Of a stretch of 64,000 nt of DNA, positions 40,462 to 48,643 are shown in pieces. The notes below the pieces were generated by a model. That model was not told the DNA's origin and did no database searches. It saw only the letters and a list, made by a program, of their open reading frames with translations. Each line of letters opens with the position of its first letter. Position 1 is the stretch's first letter. The translations under genes and the position numbers were made by a program. Source of the stretch: Deltaproteobacteria bacterium (GTDB lineage: Bacteria > UBA10199 > JACPAL01 > JAHFST01); assembly GCA_023265625.1 (NCBI GenBank), contig JAHFST010000015.1:1-64000 (forward strand). Reading direction: 5' to 3'.

Positions 40462-40566
40462 TGCCGATTATTTTACCCATATATTTTTAAATATTAATTA
40501 ATAAAAACATATATTTAATTAAAAAAATAAGCCATTATTTAAATTAATAATGCCGATTATTTTACC
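40462..40566. repeat. 16-bp direct repeats upstream of fic
   Basis: TGCCGATTATTTTACC at 40462-40477 and 40551-40566, 73 bp of very AT-rich sequence between. Placed before the Fic start, they look like paired operator sites for a regulator, perhaps the Fic protein's own winged helix. Confidence 0.6.
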
Positions 40567-40593
40567 GATTGTCAAGGAGGCTATCTTCAAAGA

Positions 40594-41292
40594 TCAGGGA
40601 AGGTCGAACAGTAGCACTTCCGACTTCTGAATGGCCCTTAAGCTTACGATGCTTTCTTGACTCACGGCGATTCCATCCCCTGACTCCAAGGCCTGGGCAT
40701 TGACTGAAACTTTTCCAGAGACGACCTGGACCCAGGCATGTCGTTCGGGTTTGAGGGAATGTTGTTGTTCCGTTCCAGGGGAAAGACGTGCCGCATACAG
40801 GTTGGTGTCCTGGTGGATGGTGAGCGAGCCTTCCCGGCCATCGTGTGAGGCGATGAGACGGAGTTGGTCCTGCTTGTCTTCTGTGCGGAAGTTTTTTTGT
40901 TCGTAACTTGGATCGAGACCTTTTTGTTCGGTCAGGATCCAGATTTGTAGGAGATGGACTGGGTCGTGTTTCGAATGGTTGAACTCACTGTGTTGCACCC
41001 CCCGCCCGGCGCTCATGCGTTGCACATCGCCCGGGACGATCACGGAACCGTTCCCCAAACTATCCTTGTGTTCGAGCGCCCCTTCCAGGACATAGGTGAC
41101 GATCTCCATGTCCCGGTGCGCATGCGTCCCAAACCCTTGGCCCGGCTGTATCCAATCCTCGTTGACGACCCGCAAGGTGCGAAACCCCATCCATTGGGGA
41201 TCATGATACTCCGCAAACGAAAAGGTGTGATAGGTGCGCAGCCACCCATGATTAAAGTGGCCTCGTTCGGATGATTTTCGAACCTGGATCAT
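40594..41292 (-). CDS. pirin family protein
   Basis: A 232-residue pirin (bicupin) close to E. coli YhhW. GFGTHAHRDMEIVTYVLEGALEHKD carries the His/His/Glu metal ligands, and VQRMSAGRGVQHSEFN the fourth His. YhhW acts as quercetin 2,3-dioxygenase; the natural role in bacteria is mostly unknown. Length is normal. Confidence 0.92.
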   Translation of the reverse strand: MIQVRKSSERGHFNHGWLRTYHTFSFAEYHDPQWMGFRTLRVVNEDWIQPGQGFGTHAHRDMEIVTYVLEGALEHKDSLGNGSVIVPGDVQRMSAGRGVQHSEFNHSKHDPVHLLQIWILTEQKGLDPSYEQKNFRTEDKQDQLRLIASHDGREGSLTIHQDTNLYAARLSPGTEQQHSLKPERHAWVQVVSGKVSVNAQALESGDGIAVSQESIVSLRAIQKSEVLLFDLP

Positions 41293-41323
41293 GGGGCGAG
41301 CTTAAGATTGATTGAAAAATAAC

Positions 41324-41350
41324 GCAACTTTCAGTTCTCCGGGACGAATA
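41324..41350 (+). promoter_or_regulatory. weak sigma-28-like motif without adjacent gene
   Basis: GCAACTTT (41324-41331), 11 bp, GACGAATA (41343-41350). The spacing fits the recurrent promoter, but the -10 is poor. No gene starts within 200 bp; a hairpin element and tandem repeats lie between it and the oxygenase gene. Confidence 0.3.
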
Positions 41351-41422
41351 TTCTCGCCACTATTATGCTTCCCTTGGGGTCCATCAATAACGTTGTGGCT
41401 CATAAAATAAAATGAATAAAAT

Positions 41423-41485
41423 GGGGTCAAGGCTTTACTTTATTCAGGTTTCACATTATCCTGAATAAAGTAAAGCCTTGACCCC
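41423..41485. repeat. perfect 26-bp inverted repeat (MITE/REP-like)
   Basis: Arms at 41423-41448 and 41460-41485 are perfectly complementary, with an 11-bp loop. The ends are GGGGTCAA and TTGACCCC, the same as those of a second hairpin at 61852-61925. It is a likely small non-autonomous element moved by a Y1-type transposase, but could serve as a terminator for nothing nearby. Confidence 0.85.
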
Positions 41486-41524
41486 TAATATAATATCCCT
41501 AATATAATATCCCTAATATAATAC
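41483..41524. repeat. three tandem 14-bp units
   Basis: CCCTAATATAATAT at 41483-41496, 41497-41510 and 41511-41524 (last base C in the third), followed by a degenerate AT-rich half. They directly abut the hairpin element and supply several possible TATAAT boxes for the oxygenase gene. Confidence 0.9.
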
Positions 41525-41558
41525 TAATACTATAATACTAAGAACGGATGGATGAAAG

Positions 41559-42149
41559 ATGATCGCTGCGGTTCATTCTTATCGGCAAAACGGATTTGCC
41601 TTTTTTGATTTCGGGCAGCATCCAGTCACTGAACCTCAGATAAATCTCTTGAGGCGGCTTGCCGCGCAGTCAAGTTTCACAGAGATCGTTCCTAGTGAAT
41701 CCAGTAGTAGCTATTTAAAGGACTTCACTTTTGCCCAACTTCGGTATGCCGGAACCAGTGAACCTGCCCTGGTGTTGACAGAGATTGGCCCCATGGTGTT
41801 GGGGGCGTTGCTTTCTGGAGAGATGCAGTCGTTTCTCGGAGAAGCTTTTGGGGTGGAACTGCCGTTACAGTGCGGTTTGGGTACCTTCAATCGTTACGAG
41901 GTGGGAGATTTTTTGGAATGGCATCGGGATAAGAGATTTTTTCAACCGGTGGGGGCTTTAGTGTTGGGATTGCAAGATGATTACGAGGGAGGGGAACTCT
42001 TGGTGTATCCCGATGGAGAAAGTAATCCGAGTCGCCTAAGATTGGGGCGCGGTAGCCTGACCCTGATCCGGGCTGGAATCGGGCATGAAGTGACCAAAGT
42101 GACCTCAGGTCTTCGCGAGACAGTCACTCTTATTTTGGGAACGGCATAA
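41559..42149 (+). CDS. 2-oxoglutarate/Fe(II)-dependent oxygenase
   Basis: A 196-residue prolyl-4-hydroxylase-like dioxygenase. WHRDKRFF gives the HxD iron ligands, GGELLVYPDG the conserved strand, and GHEVTKVTSGLRETVTLIL the distal His and the Arg that binds 2-oxoglutarate. It would hydroxylate an amino acid residue or small molecule. The organisation resembles YbiX/PKHD-type enzymes. The ATG lies after an unusual repeat-rich leader. Confidence 0.85.
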   Translation: MIAAVHSYRQNGFAFFDFGQHPVTEPQINLLRRLAAQSSFTEIVPSESSSSYLKDFTFAQLRYAGTSEPALVLTEIGPMVLGALLSGEMQSFLGEAFGVELPLQCGLGTFNRYEVGDFLEWHRDKRFFQPVGALVLGLQDDYEGGELLVYPDGESNPSRLRLGRGSLTLIRAGIGHEVTKVTSGLRETVTLILGTA

Positions 42150-42175
42150 TTCCAATCCTGCCCCCTAGTCCTAGT

Positions 42176-43372
42176 CTAGTTGGGGGAAGTGGCTTTATAG
42201 CTTTTTGTGGCCGGGTCAAAACGGTACATCAGGGTTTGCGTCGGGATATGGTGACCAGTGACTACAGCTTCCAGTATTTGGTGGTCATCCGACCAATGAA
42301 AATCGATGCGACGATAAGTGTCGGAGTTGGTTGGACAGAGAAAGTTAAGCTCTGCGCAGGTGATCTCCGCGGGATTGATGATCAGTGGGATGCCATGTTC
42401 GCCTTCGCAAAGACTGGTCAATGATAACATGGCGGGAAAGACGCGTCGCGTCCGGATAGTGATTCTTAAATTTCCTTGCTCATTGCTCCCGGCTGTTTGC
42501 AATGGTTGGTTTGCAACACAAACGAAAAATTTATCGTTGGGGGCGCTGTGTTTTGACTCGACGGTACCTTTGTAAATGACTGATTGTGCTTCCCAGGTGG
42601 TCATGCGGCGTATTCTTCTATCCAATGCGGCCAGATGTGTTTGCGGATTACGTTTCGCAATAACCGCAGTTTCGCCTCCCGCTAGAAGATATTCGATGGC
42701 GGTTGCCGGGTTTTCACAGAACTTCCAACAAACACGCCAGTAGGTTTGTTCCTTTTCGCCATGTTGCCATGGTAACAAACAATTGGAATACCAACCCGGT
42801 TTCCACAGGCGATCCTGCCGCCCTTGCTGCAGACTCATTTCCTGTTCATCATGGAGGGAGGTTGCTAATCTCCAACGCATTTCCACGGTTTGGCGCCGTA
42901 AAACGCTCTTTTGCGAAGGCCTAATCAAGGGCAAACAATCTGGACGCTGGTTTTGGATGGCTACCTCGTAGCGATTCCAGCCCCGGGCCAGGAGGGCTCC
43001 GAAGAGATTTTGTGTCAGAAAAACAAAATCCGCTGCAAAAATATCTTTTCTCTCCCCGTCGGAAAGACTATCCCACCGGCGCCAATCCCGAAAGTATTCC
43101 ACAACAGTTGCGGGACGACTGTAAAAAGAGACATCCAAAGGAGTGACGTCAGCCTGAAGTAAAGGTTCGAAGATGGTTGGGTGTTTTTGGGCCCAGTCCA
43201 ATTGTGTGGCAAAGGCGTCGGGGATATTGCCGTCAAAGCGATCCGCATAATAAGGCCGCAGAGATGAAACCGCCGCCGGGGGAGGCGGATTAACCGCCAT
43301 GAGTCGACTCAGTTCCTGTCCTGCCGCTTTCATTTGCGCTCGAATAGCCCAGGGGGGATCGTAAGAATACAT
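42176..43372 (-). CDS. orphan protein under the sigma-28-like promoter
   Basis: A 398-residue protein with no recognised domain, signal peptide or membrane segment; rich in Trp, Arg and Gln. The ATG at 43372 coincides within one base with the transcription start predicted from the motif at 43380-43406, and no ribosome site is visible. In size and placing it parallels the orphan at 33169-34428, but no sequence similarity is evident by eye. Confidence 0.7.
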   Translation of the reverse strand: MYSYDPPWAIRAQMKAAGQELSRLMAVNPPPPAAVSSLRPYYADRFDGNIPDAFATQLDWAQKHPTIFEPLLQADVTPLDVSFYSRPATVVEYFRDWRRWDSLSDGERKDIFAADFVFLTQNLFGALLARGWNRYEVAIQNQRPDCLPLIRPSQKSVLRRQTVEMRWRLATSLHDEQEMSLQQGRQDRLWKPGWYSNCLLPWQHGEKEQTYWRVCWKFCENPATAIEYLLAGGETAVIAKRNPQTHLAALDRRIRRMTTWEAQSVIYKGTVESKHSAPNDKFFVCVANQPLQTAGSNEQGNLRITIRTRRVFPAMLSLTSLCEGEHGIPLIINPAEITCAELNFLCPTNSDTYRRIDFHWSDDHQILEAVVTGHHIPTQTLMYRFDPATKSYKATSPN

Positions 43373-43379
43373 AAGGATA

Positions 43380-43406
43380 TGCTCGTCAGAAGGAGAGAAA
43401 AGTTGT
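43380..43406 (-). promoter_or_regulatory. sigma-28-like promoter
   Basis: Minus-strand ACAACTTT (43406-43399), 11 bp, GACGAGCA (43387-43380), and the ATG seven bases later. The -10 is weaker than in most copies. Promoter role inferred. Confidence 0.45.
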
Positions 43407-43439
43407 GTTTTAATTTAAGCAAGATCGCACAGCCGTACC

Positions 43440-43817
43440 CTAGATCTTCATGACGCTTACCTCATACTGCAATAGGGCCGCGTCGCGGGTCATGAGGGTT
43501 AGTTGTTCCGTCATGGCTTGTGCCACCAGCATGCGGTCAAATGGGTCTTTATGATGCCAGGGCAGGTTCCCGAAGGTTTCGATATGGGCTAGGGACAGGG
43601 GTAATAACTCGTAACCCATCTCTGGGAGCTGACGGTAAAAATCCGGCAGGATTTTTAGCTTGCCAAGCGACTCTTTGAGTCGCAGTTCCCACAAGGAGAC
43701 AAGGCTTACAAAAATGATGTTTTGCGGGGCGGCGATTTCGCGGCGGGCTGTTTCGCTCAATAGTTGAGATTGCGAAGTGGCCCATAGCAGGGTGTGGCTG
43801 TCTAGCAGATACTTCAC
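43440..43817 (-). CDS. PIN-domain toxin (VapC-like)
   Basis: A 125-residue PIN ribonuclease of the group paired with Phd-type antitoxins. YLLDSHTLLWA has the first Asp, VSLVSLWELRLKESLG the Glu, and WHHKDPFDRMLVAQAM plus LMTRDAAL the C-terminal acidic residues. The start overlaps the antitoxin stop (ATGA). Confidence 0.88.
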   Translation of the reverse strand: MKYLLDSHTLLWATSQSQLLSETARREIAAPQNIIFVSLVSLWELRLKESLGKLKILPDFYRQLPEMGYELLPLSLAHIETFGNLPWHHKDPFDRMLVAQAMTEQLTLMTRDAALLQYEVSVMKI

Positions 43818-44047
43818 GAATCCATGCCAAGATAGGGCTTGATGTCATCCGGCCATTCGTCAAAATCTTTTCCGATTTCAATTTGACCTGCGAACTGGTC
43901 GAGTCGTCGGTGTTTGCGGCTTGGCTCATAGCGCACCACCTTGACCACCGGTTTTCCCGCTTTACCGATGATGATCTCTTTTCCTTCGCTGACCACCCGC
44001 TCGATCAGGGCCGAGAGTTGCGCCTTGGCTTCCGTGATATTGACCAT
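43814..44047 (-). CDS. Phd/YefM-type antitoxin
   Basis: A 77-residue antitoxin started at 44047 (MVNITEAKAQLSALIERV, the standard Phd/YefM N-terminus). The frame opens at an earlier ATG (44077), but that lies at the predicted transcription start. IIIGKAGKPVVKVVRYEP is the conserved core; the acidic C-terminus (DDIKPYLG) binds the toxin. Confidence 0.87.
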   Translation of the reverse strand: MVNITEAKAQLSALIERVVSEGKEIIIGKAGKPVVKVVRYEPSRKHRRLDQFAGQIEIGKDFDEWPDDIKPYLGMDS

Positions 44048-44083
44048 GGTCTGTGATTCAGAACGTGTGGTCTTCATGTGCTA

Positions 44084-44113
44084 AATATAGTCTGGTCTGG
44101 TCTGGTTTGTCAA
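44084..44113 (-). promoter_or_regulatory. Phd-VapC promoter with repeated ACCAG
   Basis: Minus-strand TTGACA (44113-44108), 18 bp, TATATT (44089-44084). The spacer is three tandem CCAGA units (CCAGACCAGACCAGAC), a probable binding site for the antitoxin. Transcription would start near 44077. Confidence 0.7.
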
Positions 44114-44120
44114 GAAAGGA

Positions 44121-44483
44121 TTACGGTGCCACCTTAAAGCTCTGCTGGTACGAACCCCATTGGCTTGTGGTTACCCCATTGCGGAAACTGCCCTGGTAGG
44201 AGGGGCGGCCGGGTTTGAGGGAGACCTTGACCAATCCCCCTTTTTCCTTGATGACGCCGGCATGGACCGCGGCCACGCAGATGGCCGAATCGGTGGTGTA
44301 AAGGTCCGTGCCCCAGACCGACCCCGAGGTGCAATTCACGGGACACATCACGGAGAAGGACATGGTGGCCGTTTTATTGAGCGACTTGATGCTGTCGGTG
44401 CAGGACACATTGGTCACGGCATGCGCCGCTCCAACGAGAAGGAATGTGCCGACTATCAATCCTAAGAGCGTTGTTTTTAACAT
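44121..44483 (-). CDS. secreted LCCL-domain protein
   Basis: A 120-residue protein with a signal peptide (LLGLIVGTFLLVGAAHA) and an LCCL domain: MCPVNCTSGSVWGTDLYTTD, SAICVAAVHAGVIKEKGG, then SYQGSFRNGVTTSQWGSYQQ. The cysteines that close the LCCL disulphides are present. LCCL domains are mainly eukaryotic extracellular modules (Limulus factor C, coch-5b2, Lgl1), with scattered bacterial cases. It is directly downstream of the esterase-like gene. Confidence 0.85.
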   Translation of the reverse strand: MLKTTLLGLIVGTFLLVGAAHAVTNVSCTDSIKSLNKTATMSFSVMCPVNCTSGSVWGTDLYTTDSAICVAAVHAGVIKEKGGLVKVSLKPGRPSYQGSFRNGVTTSQWGSYQQSFKVAP

Positions 44484-44498
44484 GATGTTTTCTCCTTT

Positions 44499-45539
44499 TT
44501 ATTTGCTGAGGGTTTTATTTATCCAATACGGGCGTTGTTTTAAATGGCTAGGTTGGTGAATCCAGTACCTGATCTGCGCATAGACCCGCCTGCTTTTCTG
44601 CAAGCGGTGGTGGGAGATGCCCGGGATGATTTTGCAGTGATCCGGTGAGACAGGGGTGCCGTGGGATGAAAACCAGGTCTGGCCGGTGCCGCTGGCCGGA
44701 TGGACCAGGCCGTCGCCAAATAGGCGGCCCATCTTTGAATCGGCCGCTTTCGACAGCGTGCCGCAGATGAAGTAATGGTCGGTTTTCTTCAGGAGCGGCG
44801 TTTGGTTTTGCGGCCAATAAAACAGGCGTTCGGCATCCCGTTCCTGCCAGGCCTCATCGGTCAGGTAGCCGTGCCTCAGGTCTTTGATGCCGTTGCTGCG
44901 CAAATCTCCCACGTAACCGATGATCTTTGTGATGGGGTTGGGGATTTGGTTTAAAATCACGGTGGTGAGTTTGCCTATTTTTTCCAAGTGGGTTCCCGCA
45001 TGCGGGGAGGCGATGTAAAATATCTTGCTGACCAGCCTCACCCATTTTTTATTTTTCTTTTGTCCATAATGACACGCACTGCGAAATACCAATCCCCCCA
45101 TGCTGTGGCCGACCAACACCAGCTCGTTCACCTTTTGGGGATACCCGCGGACGAGTTTCTCCAAGAGGTCGGATAGGCGTTTACCATTGGTGGAGATGTG
45201 CAGGCCTGAGTTGTAGCGTAGGAAGAAGGGGATGAGACCAAAGTCTTTTTGGAGCTGAGATCCATAGTTTTCCTCGGCATTCTCGGGGAAGCCCCACCCC
45301 TTTTCCGAACCGCAACTGCCATGCGCCAAGATACAGATCTTGCCGGAGGGATTCAGTTTTTTTTGTTTTAACGATCTTTTTGTCAAAGTCACGGGTTTGT
45401 CTTCAGCATAAAGTGCCATCTTGGTGGCCAGCCCAATCCGACTCTCTTCCAGCTTGTCCCCAATGACCCCATTGACGACACAGAGGGTCTGCTCTGTGGC
45501 GTTGGTCAGGGAGGCGACAAAGTTGGTTTTTTTCTTCAT
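44499..45539 (-). CDS. alpha/beta hydrolase (lipase/PGAP1-like)
   Basis: A 346-residue alpha/beta hydrolase started at 45539 (MKKKTNFVAS). ILAHGSCGSEKGWGF is the oxyanion strand, VLVGHSMGGLVFRS contains the nucleophile Ser, and the following DGLVHPASG and a His near the C-terminus (GISHHRL) could complete the triad. No signal peptide is seen. It would cleave a lipid or ester. The LCCL gene follows after 15 bp. Confidence 0.82.
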   Translation of the reverse strand: MKKKTNFVASLTNATEQTLCVVNGVIGDKLEESRIGLATKMALYAEDKPVTLTKRSLKQKKLNPSGKICILAHGSCGSEKGWGFPENAEENYGSQLQKDFGLIPFFLRYNSGLHISTNGKRLSDLLEKLVRGYPQKVNELVLVGHSMGGLVFRSACHYGQKKNKKWVRLVSKIFYIASPHAGTHLEKIGKLTTVILNQIPNPITKIIGYVGDLRSNGIKDLRHGYLTDEAWQERDAERLFYWPQNQTPLLKKTDHYFICGTLSKAADSKMGRLFGDGLVHPASGTGQTWFSSHGTPVSPDHCKIIPGISHHRLQKSRRVYAQIRYWIHQPSHLKQRPYWINKTLSK

Positions 45540-45633
45540 GAGGGGTACGGTAGCGCATTGCCTTGACACATGCATGGATTATTTTTGTGGTTTTAGATGT
45601 GCAAATCATCTAAAAATGTTTTGCTGAAAACTA

Positions 45634-45660
45634 GCAACTATTTCTGAGGATAGACGATAG
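45634..45660 (+). promoter_or_regulatory. sigma-28-like promoter of GH16 lipoprotein
   Basis: GCAACTAT (45634-45641), 11 bp, GACGATAG (45653-45660). The expected start site is the A of ATG 45667 itself. Promoter role inferred. Confidence 0.6.
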
Positions 45661-45666
45661 TGGACC

Positions 45667-46611
45667 ATGAATAAAATTTCTCGATTATGTTTGGTGGGAT
45701 TTTTTCTGCTCAGCGGTTGCGGCATGGCGGAGAAAAATTCTGATTCTGGGGATCCTGAGGCCCTCAAATTCAAACGGCCCAGCAAAAAACCGACGGTTTC
45801 TTATTCCACTACGTTTACCGGTAATGACGGCATGTGGGCGGTGGATAGTCTCATGTCGGGTGGGTCTGTCCAATTTGGCGTCGCCAGTCCCGATGCGAGC
45901 GATCAAAAGGTCGCCCTACTGACCTTCCCCGGTGATGCCTCCAACAATGCCGCGGATTATGTCTCCCCCGGTTATGCGGAACAGATTCGTACGAGCAAAT
46001 CCCTGGGATATGGGCATTATCGGGTTGTGGCCAAGCCCTCTTCCTGTGCCGCCACCAGCGAGAATGTCATCTACGGACTTTTCACTTATTGGAATAATGG
46101 CTCTGACCTCAACCAGAACGGCATGATTGATAACAGCGAGATCGACTTTGAAATCTCTTGCGCCGAACCTGGGGTGATCTATATGACCGTCTGGACCGAT
46201 TATACCGACGACACTCATTTTTCCAAGGTGACCCGTCGTTTGGACCTGACCTCGGGCTACTATTCCGAAACGAGTCCCGGCGAAGAGAAGAATAGTTGGG
46301 ATCTCAATGGCGAGGGGCATTTGTTGGACGCGTCAGGCCATGTAGTGGCGTTGCCCGATTTTACGGCGATGGATGAATGGCTCGACCTCGATATGACCTG
46401 GAGTGTCAAATCGGTCAAGTTCGGCCTGACTCTTCAGGGCATTCGTTATCCCTTATGGACTTATGCCAATGCGTCGCACATCCCGAGCCATGCGGCCCCC
46501 TACATGATGAATGTTTGGCACAGCCAGTACAATTGGGATTCAGGTGCGCTGACGGATTATCCTTCCCAGGATCAAACCCTCGCGTTGGATGCGTTTAGTT
46601 ATTCGCCATGA
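45667..46611 (+). CDS. GH16-family glycoside hydrolase lipoprotein
   Basis: A 314-residue protein. LVGFFLLSGC is a lipobox signal. The GH16 catalytic motif ExDxxE is seen as NSEIDFEISC (E158, D160, E162), inside a concanavalin-type fold with Trp-rich strands (YGLFTYWNNG, MNVWHSQYNW). Family members cut beta-1,3/1,4-glucans, agars, carrageenans or other galactans. Substrate is unknown. It probably sits on the outer membrane. The ATG coincides with the predicted transcription start. Confidence 0.85.
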   Translation: MNKISRLCLVGFFLLSGCGMAEKNSDSGDPEALKFKRPSKKPTVSYSTTFTGNDGMWAVDSLMSGGSVQFGVASPDASDQKVALLTFPGDASNNAADYVSPGYAEQIRTSKSLGYGHYRVVAKPSSCAATSENVIYGLFTYWNNGSDLNQNGMIDNSEIDFEISCAEPGVIYMTVWTDYTDDTHFSKVTRRLDLTSGYYSETSPGEEKNSWDLNGEGHLLDASGHVVALPDFTAMDEWLDLDMTWSVKSVKFGLTLQGIRYPLWTYANASHIPSHAAPYMMNVWHSQYNWDSGALTDYPSQDQTLALDAFSYSP

Positions 46612-46684
46612 TTATTTCTTTGGCGCCCCGGTTATTTTAATTAGTTTGCAGTGACGGCTCATTCAGCTTAGATCAGCACAACTT

Positions 46685-47128
46685 ATGACAACCTACAAAA
46701 TGATGGATGAAGTGGTGCATTACTGCACCAAGTGCAAGTTGGACCTGAATCACCGGATTATTCTGGTGGATGATGGCGTGGCGAAACGAGTGCTTTGTTT
46801 GACTTGTCGGACGGATCGGATTTTTCGTGATCGTTCCCGGGTCGCAAAGAGCCAGGGAGAAAAGCGGCCCAGGCGCTCTTTGACCGCCAAAGGGGTTGCC
46901 AAAAAAAGTGATCCGGAAGTGGAGTGGCGCGAACGCCTCAATGAGACTCACACGCCTCCTAAGGCTTACAGTATGGATGTGATTTTGTCGCTCAACGATT
47001 TGGTCCACCATAAGCTCTTTGGTAAGGGACTGGTGGTTGGCCTGATCGCCCCTGATAAGGCCCAAGTTTTTTTCCCCGAAGGTGCGAAGGTTTTGAAGTG
47101 TGGCCCATGTCCAACACCCAAGAAATAG
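46685..47128 (+). CDS. zinc-ribbon protein with CarD-like tail
   Basis: A 147-residue protein. Two CxxC pairs ([19 protein letters not shown]) form a zinc ribbon, then comes a basic linker ([15 protein letters not shown]), and the C-terminus reads [17 protein letters not shown] and [12 protein letters not shown], like the N-terminal Tudor-like fold of CarD/Mfd. DNA or polymerase contact is a guess. It overlaps the next gene by 22 bp. Confidence 0.65.
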   Translation: MTTYKMMDEVVHYCTKCKLDLNHRIILVDDGVAKRVLCLTCRTDRIFRDRSRVAKSQGEKRPRRSLTAKGVAKKSDPEVEWRERLNETHTPPKAYSMDVILSLNDLVHHKLFGKGLVVGLIAPDKAQVFFPEGAKVLKCGPCPTPKK

Positions 47129-48633
47129 ATCGTCTCATCGCGTTGCTTGAGGAGCTGGCCGTCAATGGCGAGAGTGCGGGAGACCTGTCGCAGGAACAGT
47201 TCACGGGCCTGATGAAGGCCGCGGGGAAATTTTCGCGGCCGGATCGGCTGGAACTTCGCAAACGGCATAAGGCGATCGCCAAGGTGCAACGTAAAAAATT
47301 GCAACGAAAAGACCGCGTGGCGCGCGCCGCGACCGGTATTCGCGAGGCCCGTCAGGCGGCTGTGTTTCAGGCGCCGGCGCAAATCACCGCCCGAACTTCC
47401 ACGGTGGCGGCGCAAGAGTTGTCGTCATCCCGCCATTGTTATGTGTGTAAAAATGAGTACAGCCGCTTGCATGCTTTTTACGATTCCATGTGTGAGGCGT
47501 GTGGGGATTTTAATTATCAAAAACGATTTCAAACCGCCTCGCTGCATGGCCAGGTGGCCCTGATCACCGGGGCGCGTTTAAAGATTGGGTATCAGGCGAG
47601 CCTGATGATGTTGCGTGCCGGGGCTCGGGTGATTGCCACGACACGGTTTCCGGTGGATGCCGCGATGCGCTTTGCGCGCGAGTCTGATTTTTCGGCATGG
47701 GGCGATCGTTTGCAAATTCATGGCTTGGACCTGCGTCATTCCCCCAGTGTGGAAATCTTCGCCCGCTACATTGAGCAGACGACCGACCGCCTTGATATTT
47801 TGATCAATAACGCCGCCCAGACGGTGCGGCGCCCGCCGGGTTTCTACGCGCATCTGATGGCGCATGAATCTCTGGCCTTTCACGAGTTATCGGCGGAGGT
47901 GCAAGGCTTGCTCCGACCCCGTGAGGCTTGTAAGAGTCAGCTCACTTCGCTTTGCACGGCCTTGCCGCAGTCCTCCGAATCGGCGGCCCCGCTCGTGGCC
48001 TGGCATGGTCAAGGCCCTGGCATCGGCTTGCGCGCCTCCGCGCAGCTTTCGCAGATTCCCTATACCTACGACAGTTCGTTGACGGTCGAAGAGGTTTTTC
48101 CGCGCGGGGAGCTCGATGCCGATTTACAACAGGTGGATTTGCGTAAAATGAACAGTTGGAGACTCCGCCTGGCGGATGTCCCGGCCCCCGAGATGTTGGA
48201 GGTGCAATTCGTCAACGCGGTGGCCCCGTTTATTCTCTGCAGTAAGTTGGCGCCGCTCATGCGGAGGGATAATACCGGGAAAAAGCATGTGGTGAATGTC
48301 ACCGCCATGGAGGGGAAATTTCACCGTTTCACCAAGACGGATCGCCATCCTCATACCAATATGGCCAAGGCGGCGCTCAACATGCTCACCCACACCTCGG
48401 CCAAAGACTTGGCCAAGGACGGTATTTTTATGAATGCCGTCGATACCGGTTGGGTCACTGATGAAGACCCCGCCAATATCTCCGCCATGAAACAGGCCGA
48501 GCACGATTTTCACCCACCCCTCGACATCGTCGACGGCGCCGCACGCGTCTGCGACCCTTTCTTTGACGGCATTTTGACCGGCAAGCACTGGTGCGGGGAG
48601 TTTTTAAAAGATTATAAACCGACAGAATGGTAG
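47107..48633 (+). CDS. SDR-family protein with N-terminal zinc-binding region
   Basis: A 508-residue protein started at ATG 47107. The N-terminal 100 residues are a helical, charged region, followed by [13 protein letters not shown] and MCEACGDF (two CxxC) for zinc. From about residue 150 it is a short-chain dehydrogenase ([20 protein letters not shown] with a modified Gly-rich loop, [12 protein letters not shown]). The usual YxxxK appears as TNMAK, so the Tyr is replaced by Thr. This variant ([13 protein letters not shown]) is typical of a distinct group. Substrate unknown. Confidence 0.8.
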   Translation: MSNTQEIDRLIALLEELAVNGESAGDLSQEQFTGLMKAAGKFSRPDRLELRKRHKAIAKVQRKKLQRKDRVARAATGIREARQAAVFQAPAQITARTSTVAAQELSSSRHCYVCKNEYSRLHAFYDSMCEACGDFNYQKRFQTASLHGQVALITGARLKIGYQASLMMLRAGARVIATTRFPVDAAMRFARESDFSAWGDRLQIHGLDLRHSPSVEIFARYIEQTTDRLDILINNAAQTVRRPPGFYAHLMAHESLAFHELSAEVQGLLRPREACKSQLTSLCTALPQSSESAAPLVAWHGQGPGIGLRASAQLSQIPYTYDSSLTVEEVFPRGELDADLQQVDLRKMNSWRLRLADVPAPEMLEVQFVNAVAPFILCSKLAPLMRRDNTGKKHVVNVTAMEGKFHRFTKTDRHPHTNMAKAALNMLTHTSAKDLAKDGIFMNAVDTGWVTDEDPANISAMKQAEHDFHPPLDIVDGAARVCDPFFDGILTGKHWCGEFLKDYKPTEW

Positions 48634-48643
48634 AGGAAACCCT

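Noticed and set aside
41483-41524. CRISPR-like array
   Set aside because: Units are contiguous 14-bp tandem repeats without spacers, and no cas genes are near.
33169-43372. Orphans at 33169-34428 and 42176-43372 as paralogues
   Set aside because: Similar size, composition and promoter, but no aligned residues that I can point to.
44048-44077. Upstream ATG of the Phd-type antitoxin
   Set aside because: It lies at the predicted transcription start, and the family N-terminus begins at the later Met (44047).
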